Assembly: GCA_012064385.1 (NCBI GenBank)
Contig: QRDG01000415.1
Location: 3,089,931 to 3,153,930 of the forward strand
Direction of reading: 5' to 3'
DNA length: 64,000 nucleotides
Source: Puccinellia tenuiflora
Lineage: Eukaryota; Streptophyta; Magnoliopsida; Poales; Poaceae
Part shown: positions 30,301-42,137 of the stretch, one piece after another
Position numbering within the stretch: position 1 is the stretch's first letter
Layout: the number at the start of each line of letters is the position of its first letter
Notes under the pieces: generated by a model
Told to the model about the DNA's origin: nothing
Database searches by the model: none
What the model saw: only the letters and a program-made list of their open reading frames with translations
Position numbers and translations under genes: made by a program

Positions 30301-33300
30301 ATGGTCCGAGGAAAGACGGTGATCGAGAGGATCGAAGACACGACAAGCCGGCAGGTGACCTTCTCCAAGAGGAAGAGCGGGCTGTTCAAGAAAGCAAGGG
30401 AGCTGGGCATCCTGTGCGATGCGCAGGTCGGGGTCGTCCTCTTCTCCAACACCGGCCGCCTCTACGACTACTCCAACTCCGGGTACTTGCATTGCATCCA
30501 TGTGTATGTACATATTACCTTTAGCTACGAACAGCAAGCATGGATTCCTCTAAAGAACAGGATCCATGCCGCCGGCAGACCGATCTACGACATGTGCAAA
30601 TCGCAATACGTACGTAGATCCTGCAAACACACCTCCATCCTCGAGTAACCGTGCGCGCTAGCTAGCTAGATTGATTTCAGAGAGAGAGGATAGCTTGATG
30701 ATCATTTTTTTTGTATCCATCAGTTCCTCTCCTTTCTTTTGAGACTTGATGATCTTTTTTCAGTAGTATTTCTCTTTCTCTGCTTGCTTATGACCTTACG
30801 ACTCCTGATTGTTTCTTGGCGATATTCTACTTTGCTACTTCGCAGAGCCTAGCGAAGTCCACTTGTCTTCTTTCTCTATACTGACGATCGAGAGATGTCA
30901 TCATAAGAAATGGACGAGCTGGTATTTTGCTATGTGTCTAGCATGTATGAGATGTGATCGAGAAGGTTTGGTGGTATTTGTTGATATGTTTAATCAGTTG
31001 GCACATAATTTCAAATCATCATATTGATTTTTCTTTTGTGGGGAGCACCTGGTTCGATAATGATATAATTTTTCATCCAAAGCAACACATATATATTGTT
31101 GAACAACATTGTATTGGACATTATTCCACTGCATACTGTCGCATGCCCTCTTTAGGAAATAATTAGTTTGCGTACTATTGCATTCGTTTGGAGTATAGTA
31201 CAAAACTAAACTTGAAAAAACGTAAACAACTCATATTGATCCCTACTGTCTCCCCCTCCAATTATATTATTAATTAACATACTATTGCCTTTCTTTTAGA
31301 TCACGAACCTGTACTATATAAAAGGTGGTAGCTGGGATCATGTGATCACCATATTAATTAGCTTATCCGGCCACTTCTGCAGAAACAATAATAGATTGAA
31401 TATGTGGGCATAACGAATTGAGGCATGATTATGAAAAAATTAGTCTGGAAAATTGGCGACATAAATAGACTGAAATTACAGTTGTGCGAAAGTTCATTTT
31501 TTTCCTGTACAATCTACACATACAATCTTTTTGTAGAACATATGATCATCTTATATTACTCCAACATTCTATACAAAGTTTAGAAATTGTTGATGTGGAG
31601 AAGTTCATAAAACCATAACTTGGGTTTATATGTGCCATATTATTTTACTATTTAGCGCATTTAAGTTCTGATAGTGAGAAATATTTATGTTTTTAGTTCA
31701 TGTTCTCTCCCAACTTATTCAGCTCTCATTCTCCCTTTATTTTCATCCACATATCAGATTAACAAGTGACCTACATATGGCTACTTTGTTATGTATCGAT
31801 TTTTACATGTGTGCAACAAAATCCTTCCGAATCATCCAAGATACTGGCCAAGTTGATGACATTAATTCATACATATTTCCTTTTCTATTTGATGTTTTCA
31901 ACTTTTTTACACCCTTTCTTATTTAATTATTTTGATAATTACTTCATAGAACTAACATAATATGTTCCCCATAAAATGTGAAGGTACTACATTGATATAC
32001 AGTACACCTTATGTAGATACTCTTTCCTTTTGAAAACTACAGTAAAAACGGCAATAGCAACTATCCAGCCCCAATATCATCGAAATGATATTTGGATCTT
32101 GTAAATATTCAATTAAATGTCCAAGTTGGTACAATCAAAATTATATGATTGTATGCTTTAATGGATACGTATCAAAATGTTACTCCCTCCGATCCGGTAT
32201 AAGTGTCGGCCGGAAAGAACTGATTTCGTATAAGTGAGCAGTATAACTTGCGACATTTTTTGTGGATCAGAGGGAGTGCAATTTTATTTTAATATAGTAA
32301 TATGCATACACCATGACGAATATGCTTTAAATATTTCTTCTCATGTACCATGCATGAATTAATACCGAATTTTATGGTTGTAAAGTCATGTACGCACTCC
32401 CGCATGTTTACCTCACTGATAAGAGAAACTTCACAAATCATGTCTTCCGCACGTGTAAGCTAAAAGAAGTAGTTTTTCTTTGAGATTATAATATTTATCT
32501 CCCTTTTTTACCAGAATGAAATCAATAATTGAAAGGTACCAGAAGGTTAAAGAGGGCCAGCAATTCATGAGTGCAAGCGCCGAGGCTAAGGTATGACTTT
32601 CTACAAGTATTATCGATAAGTTAGCTAGTCAGATGGTTCGTGTATTCTGAGACATTTCTACGTAGTTGAAAGTGTGCATGGCTACCTTAATGACATGTCA
32701 ATCCATGGGATTCTCCTTACCAATTCTTAAGTCACCCCATGAGTATAATGTCTAGTTCTTACCCTAGATTTGTCAATATACCATACCATAGGGCAATGAT
32801 GGTGGGGAGACAGCAAAATTCCGCAGCAAATGGTGTACATTGACCATTAATTTTGAAATGGCCATTGGAGCATTCGATTATATGCATATCGTTGCCCATG
32901 TATTGGGTACCCCGGCTCTCCTTTGTCATTTATCTTTGCTGTCTAGAGCCCCCAACCACTATGACCTCTTGGTCTTTACTTAACTTTATTATACATTATG
33001 ACATGCACCAAATATCTACCAACTGCAAATCCTCCAACTATGGTTTTTGGTGCATCAAATTAGTCTTCTTTGAGTTCCGGCTTTTGGAAATGATTCACAT
33101 GCTCCACACACCTCAAAATACAATCCCGGATTGTCGTGCTAGTTGCTATGGCATGCGATGGACTCGGTCTACAGATGTTCGTGGTGACTAGTGATCTTGA
33201 TTATAAAGTAAACTGCGTTGTAGACATTGTGAGGAAAATGGGATCTTTGGAAGTCACTGCCACTAAAACAATGTTTAATAATTATATCGGAGCAAGCTGT

Positions 33301-35061
33301 ATGTCACCGGCGATCTAGGATCACGCCACAAAATGGATAGACTTCCATGGTCTAAATTAATATTGAAAATATATCATTTCCAACATCATACACAAAGATT
33401 AACAATAGATGTACAAGGCACTTCGCTAATCGGTTAGTAATAAACATGAAAATTCTAACGATCGATTCTTTTTATTGTGCATTTCTAGTGAATATAGCTA
33501 ATTCACTGGTTCACCTATATTAGACTAAAGACACCAAAATATAATTTCCCTTTGTTCTATTGTTCAATTTCAACTTGTATAGTATGCATTTGAAGAACAA
33601 TAACTATTACTATACATAAACATGTATTCGACTTTCAATTAACAGTTTTGGCAAGCCGAGGGAGGGCGCCTGAGGCAGCAACTACATAACTTGGAGGAGA
33701 ATCATAGGTATGACTGATATCTAGCCAAGTGTATACAAACTATTATTATATGAGTTACTAATTGATTACAAAATAACTGGCTACTGACTATGCATCTACA
33801 ATATTGAACGACATTTGGATCCATAATATGGCCATATGGGTGTGTAATATATATGCTCAAAAACAATGAGATCTCACGTACATTAAGTTTCTAGCGGCTA
33901 TAAGACATATCCAAATCAATGATCGGGCTCGGACGTCATATATCGATCTATATCTGCTCCCTCCTGCTGTTTTGCCTCCATTTAAAAAAGTAAGACTTGG
34001 AGTGATTGTCTCATCTTATTTCGAAGTATCATGATACCTGATTATTTCTCGTTACTACTGCCGCAGTTTCGTTACAATGTGTATCCATGCGAGATAAACC
34101 TGTGTATTAATCTGTAGCCGCTGTTTTCTTATCGTGGACATCCAAGGGTTCTTCTGGATCGGCTGGGCATGTGCCCACCATGGGACTTGTATATATTCGT
34201 TCTAATAAAGAATTACTTGAACAAAAATTCTACGTATTATCTAATTATATTACTAGAGAAGTGCGATGATATGTGTGTGCCTTACTGAACCATGCAGGCA
34301 GTTGCTGGGACAACATCTATCTGGCTTACGTTTGGAGGACTTGAAGGGTTTAGAGAATCAGCTGGAAATGAGCCTGCATAACATTCGGCTAGCTAAGGTA
34401 ATATCTAGTTTTAATTTCCATGTGTAGGGATCATGCATCTGAAGTGCTGCCACTACATATTATTCTTCCCAGGAACAACTTATGATTGATGAAATTGAAG
34501 AGTTAAACAAGAAGGTTAGTGCTTACTTTTTACCATTACGGCAGTAATACTAGATTATAGTATTCCGGAGGGCACTGTGTTTTATGTATTTGCAATTTGG
34601 CATAAAACCCTTTTTGAATTGCAGGGAAGCCTCGTGCATCAGGAAAATATATTGCTACAGAAGAAACTAGATATCATTCGTCAAGATAATCTGGATTTAC
34701 AAAACAAGGTGCATGAGCATGACAGAGTACTATATCCATATTCCGTGAACTTTCCAATTAACTAATATAATAAGTTTTGGTATTATTTTTCAATAATTTC
34801 AAGTTAAATGGGCAGCTAGAAGTGGACGGGGCAATTACAAGTTCTTCTAGCCAGTATGACATTACTACTCCAGAGGATTTAAATCCAGATTATCTGAAAC
34901 TCAGCCAGCCACAGCATGCAGAAAGGGACCCTGAGCAACCAGAATCACTAACACTGGGGTAAATTTTAGTTTGTTAATCTTTGTCTCACAAATTATCAAG
35001 CTCAAGTAAACACATAATTAAGGGTGAACACGCCTCCTCCTCCAATGCATGCAGACTTTGA
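30301..35061 (+). CDS. MIKC-type MADS-box transcription factor, AGL17/ANR1-like, copy 2
   Basis: Tandem paralogue of the gene at 8031, with identical exon lengths and phases: 30301-30482, 32515-32590, 33646-33707, 34298-34397, 34473-34514, 34625-34708, 34804-34958 and 35055-35061 (TGA), giving 235 residues. The MADS domain reads KSGLFKKARELGILCDAQVG, where copy 1 has GG and AK. Glu9 and Asp13 are kept. The K box contains EELNKKGSLVHQENILLQKK, and the C-terminus again ends LTLGL. A second in-frame ATG is at 30298. Odd point: the acceptor before exon 7 is TTTCAAG, where copy 1 has the stronger TTTTCAG. Intron 1 carries a MITE. Substitutions gather in the K and C regions, which fits diverging partners or targets. 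No stop or frameshift is seen. Confidence 0.9.
32183..32276. mobile_element. Short Stowaway-like MITE in intron 1 of gene 2
   Basis: 94 bp starting CTCCCTCCGATCCGGTATAA and ending GTGGATCAGAGGGAG, preceded by TA. Gene 1 has the empty site at 9837 (CAAAATGTTACCATTTTATT), so the insertion followed the gene duplication. Confidence 0.88.
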
Positions 35062-35278
35062 CTAAGCGACAGACTGATTCAGAGACGCATCCTCGGGAGT
35101 GTTTTCAGAAAATTAAAGCCTTTCAGTACCCCCGGGCCCTGCACAAGGTGCATAAAGCCGTAACTTGTCGACAAGCACAAAAGTTCGTTAAACAGAGATT
35201 CTGGCAAATCAAGTCCAAATATCTTTCCACTGCGTGCTCATGAATTGTACAGATGAACTATGTATGTACCATTGTGAG

Positions 35279-35573
35279 ATTTGTGAAATAGAAGGTGGTT
35301 CATCTTTGGGGATGAAAATTCCAGGCTCGACCCTAAGTTGGACTCATCATCGACGCATGTCTCTTTGTATTTTATTATAGGGTTAGCAGTAGTCTGGTGG
35401 AGAAACTTTCGCGAGGCATATGACCTCGGGTTTGTTTTTTCTGCAGCTTTCTGAATTTTGCAATAAAATAGTTGTGTGCATTGTTTCCATGCAGAGGCCG
35501 GGGGCAGGATCCCCTTTTCGAATAAAAAACATTGTGAGTTTTGCAACTTCATCTTTGTTGATCTTTTATATAA
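35279..35573. mobile_element. Retroposon-like insertion in the gene 2 3' flank
   Basis: Gene 1 reads TTGTGAG then TCGTGATTAAG without a break. Gene 2 has this segment plus the Helitrons between the matching parts (35278 and 42147). The segment ends with CAGAGGCCGGGGGCAGGATC, CCCTTTTCGAATAAAA and an A-rich stretch, like a 5'-truncated LINE or retroposed 3' end. The family is not certain. Confidence 0.45.
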
Positions 35574-36863
35574 CTAGCAAAAATGCCCGTGCGTTGCATC
35601 GGGTACCATCAGTGATGACCACCAGCACCAAGAGAACGAGCTCGTAGCCTCGTATTCCTTATAACTATTTTTGTCGCCACCAGCAACTTCCACTATCTCC
35701 CGCCGGTTAACGAAGCACACATAGCCCTTGTTGTGCTTATGATCGTGTGGCGCATGTTTCAACGGTCTGACCTTGCCGAGTGATCGTTGAACATGGTGTT
35801 CTTCCTTATTGCGAGTAGTGGTTGCCGAACGACAAACACGGCAACGAAGTACGTCAAGTCCTTGTCAAGACTGACAATGTACACCTAAAGGTAAGCTCTG
35901 GAACTCAAGGTGGTGACGCCGAAGAGCCACGTGCGGGACCTTGTCTCCACAGCACGACGACGGCGGGGACATCGACGACCGGCTGGCGGCAGTGTCAATC
36001 AATCATAGGCTATTGAATGTTGGCTCACTATTCCTTTGATATTTTGGTTCATCTTAAAAAGATTTTAGTCAGTCACAAAGCACCGAGCTAAATGTGTTGA
36101 CAAAATCACAAGCACAGAAGAAAGCAGCATTGTCTCATACTCCGTATCAGTGTACTACCACTATAGAATGGACCCCTCTAGATTAGCTCCATACACGCTC
36201 ACGGTACAAGCTCCAGGCCAACGAACCGATGCCCCCAACACAAACAGCACATATGCCAGTCCTTTTTACCTTGGACCCAATCGATCCCCAAATCCGCTAG
36301 CTTGCTGGAGGTTATGGCCGGCCGGCGAGACGTGTAGCAGCAGCGGACGACCTCCGCCTGGATGTGGATGGTCTCGGACAACAGCGTTGATGTGGATGGT
36401 ACTCGGATCTGACCGAGACATTGGCAGGCGGCCAGTACGGCGAGCGGCAATTCGAGCCACCCTATTAGTACGATCTGTCGATCCAGGATTGTCGACGAAA
36501 TCTCGATTTTGAGCTTCGGTGGCGAGCGAGCTCTTGGGATCGATTTGGTGGGAATTTTTATAGGGTTTCTGTGAGAATCAACCGTACGTAGAGGAGCCGG
36601 CTAAATTCGAGATGGGAAGAATATGAGTTCGGTAGGAACTTGTTCTGATGGGGTGACCAGCAAGGTCACGTGGTCATTGCCTGCACGGGAACAGATCCGG
36701 CGCGACGAACGAAAATTAGCTAACGTGACATATGAACGAACCAAACCAAGACGGACGATGGCGAACCTCGGTGGCAGTTGTGGGTAATATATAATTTGCT
36801 GAAAGGGTAATACGGTAAAATACGGATGGACGAACCAAAGAAGCCTTAGTTCCTTTATTATTA

Positions 36864-39050
36864 CTAGTAAAAATACCCGTGCGTTGCTACGGGTTGATTT
36901 TAATTGAATATTGATATGATACAACAGATATTTCATTCTCATATTTTGCAAAAGCTACTTCAACAATATTCAAATAAAAAACTAAAAGTCGCCTTGACAA
37001 GTCACTTCTTTCTGAACACTGGATCACCATCCAATTATGCATACATCATCTTCTTCCACCTGCCTTCAATCCAGCCCCAATGTACCTCCCTCCAACGCCC
37101 GCCGAGCCGCCTGCCGTCGCCACCCGCGACCAGTGGTGTTGCCGCGTTCGCCTCGCCACCCCTCTCCGACTGAGCCACCCCATCCGTTGTGATGCCATCA
37201 AACTAAAAATCGGCACGACGACGACCTCCCTATACCACCCCCACATGAGAACTCGATAAGGCACACTTCCCTCCACCGGCGATGCCACTGCCAATATCAG
37301 AATGTCATGCATAAACCAAGGAGTTCAGGATCAATTTGCACATGCTTAACCACATTAGCAATGAAACGATGGATAAGGAAAAGCTCCTTGCTACATGTTT
37401 TTTTATAAGAGTGGCCATGCGTGTGCGGCCCCTTGATGCACACCATTTTTTATTTACATAAACACATCTTAATCGTAGTAAATAAATAATATGGATAATT
37501 GAACATTCTACAAAATGGTAAACAAAAGGTAGTCTTTTTTAGGTAAAAGCAAAAGTTAATCGTTCTAGCTCAACCAAAAAAAACTAATCGTTCTTATGAT
37601 GGAAACCCATCTTTAGGCTATAATTCAGTTAACTTTCCAAGAATCATAAAACCCCACAATATGTAGGGGCATTGTTAGATATTGGTTCATCTACAACTGT
37701 TAGACATGTACAAAATGCAAATCTCAACAGTATTGTGATAACATGCCCTGCTACTAAGTCAGTAGTGGCAGTCCAGAAAGATTTAGAAATTTTCACCAAT
37801 AAAAAATATTATCTTAAGAAAACAGTTATTGATAAGTAAGATGCCACGTTGCATAACTAATAATTCAAATTATGGATCGAAATCAAGCAAACTCAATCTG
37901 CTATAAGAGATTCTCTACAATAAAAAAGGAGAGCACGGTGGAGCTTGTGATATCTGCAAAAAGAATCAACAACAGCTCATCACGGCGTCGCAATAGCCGT
38001 TTGTGTCCTACAGGAAATACAAGCCGCAAGGTACGCGATCACGATGCTGACCCAAAATCTATTCTCCTACAATAATAAATGAAAGAAAACATTTAGGATT
38101 TTCAGCAAACCTATCCCTCTACCATAGAACCGGATACTGGTTCCAACTTCAGTCTTCCCCATCTCAATTGCTTAGTCAAAATGTTCTATCTGGAGCTTAC
38201 AACCTGACAGAAGGGCATTCATCCATTGTCTTGACACCAACTGAAAGGGGAGAAGCTACGGGACAAATTAGTGAACAGAATCAGAGCAAAAGGAAGAATG
38301 ACACAAAGGAGAGCAAGTACAGGATCAACTATTTAGTTGGGGTCAACACGAGTTGTCTTTCCAACTGCCGTGCATCGCCTCTGGAGAATCAGCTAGAAAA
38401 AATTAGGAAGAACATGACCAATTAAATCCCAGTGGAAGCGAATTTAATAATTACTACAGGATATAGAGCAAGAACGGGGGCATTAACCGATTTAAGAACC
38501 AGAAAAAGAATTGGACTTTGTGACTGCTGCGTGTCTGACCTCACCGTGTAGATAGAGAATTGGAGAGGCAGGAGAGATGGCACGACGCCCGCGCGCAAGC
38601 CATGCCGTAGCAGCAGAGAACGCAGTACCTGATGCGCCGCCGCCGTCACACTTGATGCGCTGTCTTTACCACGATCTGGCGCCGTCGATTTGATGCGAGA
38701 TATAAAGTCAAAGGCTGCACACGCAAACTGCACAACGGCGGAGAGCTCGTACCCCGGAGAGAGGAGGGGTCGATTCGAGCGAGGCGAGCGTTGGAAGCTA
38801 GCGTCGTGCCGGAGAAGCAGAAGGCCGGGGTCGAGGCAGATGTAGGCGTGTCGGGGAAGCGGCGTTGACTGGGGAAAAGGCTGAGGCGCTTCGGTTGGGG
38901 AGAGGAGAACGAAGCGGTACGGGGTATTTTGCCGTAATATGCAATTTGGTGGGAGGGTAAAAAAGTCAAAATACGGACGGACGAACCAAAGAAGTCTTAA
39001 TATGGACGGACGAACCAAAGAAGTCTTAATGCCTTTATTATTAGGTATAG

Positions 39051-39051
<1 letters not shown>
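36864..39051 (-). mobile_element. Helitron H2, inserted in the TTA repeat of H1
   Basis: The minus strand starts TCTATACCTAATAATAAAGG at 39051 and ends with the hairpin segment (plus strand CCCGTGCGTTGCTACGGG, 36876-36893) and CTAG at 36864. It is flanked by A (36863) and T (39052). Next to its 5' end it shares GGACGAACCAAAGAAG with H1 and H3, so all three belong to one family. It is 2,188 bp, with no Rep/helicase. GC-rich frames near 38422-39018 look like transposon cargo without a recognisable domain. Confidence 0.87.

Positions 39052-39122
<71 letters not shown>
39052..39122 (+). repeat. TTA microsatellite (about 23-24 units)
   Basis: Uninterrupted (TTA)n. It sits between H2 and H3 and belongs to the 5' end of H1, whose family terminus contains CTTTATTATTAGG. 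H2 and H3 both landed at A-T dinucleotides at its edges. Confidence 0.97.
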
Positions 39123-42100
39123 CTAGCAAATCTGCCCGTGCGTTGCAACGGGGAGAAAATGAGCCAAAAAACACATAAAGTAAAATCTCATTGGTATTGC
39201 GGTTGGGTGCCGTCTGCCGGGTTAGACGACGTTGGGCGCAATGACGAAGTGTGAATTTATCTTACAAACTGTGTGCTTCATCCATCCATCATGAGTGTTA
39301 TGTAGTCGTAAGAAGAGATTATTACTATGAAAGGATTAATGCATTAATGTTTTCTTAAATATTTCATATTTGTTGGCGGGTTTTGTGTCGGAAGATAAGA
39401 GCTAAATAGGAGTATGCTACTACCTCCAGTCCGATTTAATTCTCGCGGAGACATTACTGTGCTAGTAGAGAGTATTTATATGAAAGTACTATACACCTCA
39501 CGTCAATTATTACGGATCAGAGGGGTATTAGACTTAGAAGATAGCGACATTGATGTTTACAATTTTTTTCCAAAGTCTAATTTAATGGAGACATGAATAA
39601 AAATGAAGAAAATAATATGGAAGATATTAGTGCTTTCTTAAAGAGGAAAGCAGGATGAGGAAACAATTAGTCACCTCCACTATTACCAACTACAGAATCC
39701 AGTGAATTGTGCAGGCTGCAGACCAGTAATGAGGGTCGATGGACGAAATTCAGTATTGCTAAGTGCAGTACAATCAAATTGCCAGCTAACATCTGGGACG
39801 TATCCTAATCATTTACCTGAAGTTTATCAAATAATATAGACGATAGAAGAGTTTTGACAACATTTTCTAGAATTTTTTAACAGAAATTATACACATTCAG
39901 ATGATTGTTAACCTCTCTGATATTTCCATAAATGCGGGTCTTGACAACAGTCATATGATTGATTGTTAGTGTTCCAATCGTATCGCTGCAGATGGTAGTA
40001 GCTGAGGCCATATTTTGACATGCAGCTATGTTGTGAACCAGTGCTTTATCACTCATCATGTGAAAAATGTTACTTGCTCCAAGGAAATTTACCAAACAGC
40101 TTACCTGCACATTTTGAAAATAGCAGCTCCTATTCAATAAGCAAATAGCCCGGTGTTGTTTTTATCTAGATCCTTCAGTAATCAATTCCAATAGATGAAA
40201 TAAAATAATTGTAATATCCATATGGTTTTTATGGTTCTTATTCCCCCCTTGTTCATTGCTTAAGTTTGCACATTACAGTACAGGGTACAGGGGTCATTCT
40301 TTAGCGTGCATGTTCAGCTTAATGGAGTAGTCCATCGGCTGCGAAAAAATTCAGTACTCGATCGGTAGAGATCACTGTCTTCGCTAAACTGCGATATTGA
40401 ACATAACACAAAATACAGGTCATCCTAACCCAGCTTAGCTACTCATGCATCATTAGCCAATTCATTGCTAATGAAACCAAACCATTTGGTCTTTGGCAAC
40501 TTCTGTGAAAGCAGCCCATTCATTAGTTGCCAACAAAATAAATCAGGTTACCATAAGCTAGAGCCTTTTACATCAACAAAGTGATCAGAGCGTAAAAGAG
40601 TAATGTCCATGGAAGATAAGAGAACCATTAGTTCATTATAGGCACTAAAATCTTGCTTTCCTGAGATGCGAAATAAAGCCAGTGAACCTATTGTAAAATG
40701 TTCTTCTCAGTGCCATCTCGTTTCAGAGTTCAGGCTCAGACAATCGTAAACTTGATAACCACAAGAGTAAACTCTGACGAGTAATCTTTGTTGTTCTATA
40801 TCCTGCAGCGAAGGAGGGACTGGTTGGACCGCTATGTACAGACCAGGCACATGATCTCTCCGGTGTACTCGCGAGTTTCAAGAGGAGTAATTGGGCTCTC
40901 AGTCAGCAAATAGTGATTTCTGGATCAAATCTGAGGTGACTGAAAATGCACTGCTGCCAAAATCTTCTCCATGGTGTTCCAATTGTCAACCTGAGCAGTT
41001 AATTGTCAGCTGAAATCAATGAAGATCACACACCAGTACACGCAAAACATCAACACTCGGTACAATGCGAACAGGGTAGCTCAAGCTTCAACTGCTGCTA
41101 GAACGGGACCGAGTTAGAGCCTCCTCGCTTGCGAAGAAGTAGAGATCGGACACGACGACTGCGCTGTGCTGCGCGTGCGTTCAACTCACGCCACATTGCG
41201 TGCGCAGATCTTGGTATACGACGACGATGCGGTGATCTTGGGGGCTTGGGGAGGTGCCATCGGGTGCGGTGCGTCACGGCACGGTCGAAGGCTTGCTTGT
41301 TAGATCCCGGCGGCACTGCTCGATTTGACGAGTGGCGGCTCCGGAATAATCCAGCGGCGTTGCAGGCTTTGTTCCGCCACTCCAGTGAGAAAATAGTTGC
41401 GACGAACGGGACCTCGTTCACCCCGGAAAGCTTGATTTTGTGCTGCGGTGGCGAGCGAACTCCGGCGAGTTTATGAGAATAATTTGATGAGATTTTTTGA
41501 GGAATCTTTGTGGGAATCACACACAGAGGAAGAGGGGCTATATATGCGCGGATTTTCTTTGTGAGGGGGCAAGAAATCTGGATTTGAATCGGAAGGAAAT
41601 CGAGTTCGTTAGGAACTTGTTCTTGAGTCCGGGACGAGAGAGAAAGGGTGAGACAGACGCAAACGTAGTATTTTTCGTCAAATCTGGCCGTTTTCCACAA
41701 CTAATAACAAAACTGGCCGCTGCTGGAAACTATTTCCAAATCTGGCCCCCGGGGTCGGCGCCAACGCAGATGGCGCCGACGTTGTGCAGGTCGGCGCCAA
41801 GAGATTTGGACACTAGAGCAGCCGAAGACGTCGGCGCCATTCTCCTTGGCGCCGACCCTGGTTCGGCGAAGAAACGGGCTGGCGCCGACCTGTACAAGGT
41901 CGGCGCCATTTGCATTGGCGCCGAGCCCAGCGGCCATTTTTGAAAATAGTTCTTGAAAGAGGCCAATCATGCTATTAGTTCGAAAAAACGGCCATTTTAG
42001 GCAAAAAATACGCAAACGTACCAGCATTGTCCCGTAAGATGTTTCAGGGTGAAAGGGCAAAATCAGAAACGGACGGACGGACGAACCAAAGAAGGCTTAA

Positions 42101-42126
42101 TGCCTTTATTATTAGGTAGGTATAGA
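39123..42126 (-). mobile_element. Helitron H3, inserted in the TTA repeat of H1
   Basis: The minus strand starts TCTATACCTACCTAATAATA at 42126 and ends CTAG at 39123, with the hairpin segment CCCGTGCGTTGCAACGGG (plus strand, 39136-39153). Flanks are A (39122) and T (42127). It is 3,004 bp and non-autonomous. It contains a small MULE (41668-42011). A GC-rich block at 41100-41480 has open frames but no domain I know. The rest, 39200-41090, is AT-rich without a recognisable gene. Confidence 0.87.
41668..42011. mobile_element. Miniature MULE inside Helitron H3
   Basis: A 344-bp element with inverted ends GTATTTTTCG...TGGCCGTTTT and ACTAATA matching on both sides, flanked by a perfect 9-bp duplication GCAAACGTA (41659-41667 and 42012-42020). 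Its core (41755-41925) alternates GTCGGCGCC and GGCGCCGAC about eight times, giving nested palindromes. Confidence 0.9.
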
Positions 42127-42137
42127 TTAGGTAAAGA

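Larger units (their letters stand above)
35574..42137 (-). mobile_element. Helitron H1 (outer), interrupted by two other Helitrons
   Basis: On the minus strand it starts TC (42137) with TCTTTACCTAA and ends CTAG (35574), with host A at 35573 and T at 42138, the A-T target typical of Helitrons. Before the CTAG end is a hairpin-prone GC segment (plus strand CCCGTGCGTTGCATCGGG, 35584-35601). Its own DNA is 35574-36863, the TTA repeat 39052-39122, and 42127-42137, about 1.4 kb. There is no Rep/helicase frame, so it is non-autonomous. No captured gene is recognised; short GC-rich frames near 36150-36510 show no known domain. Confidence 0.85.
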
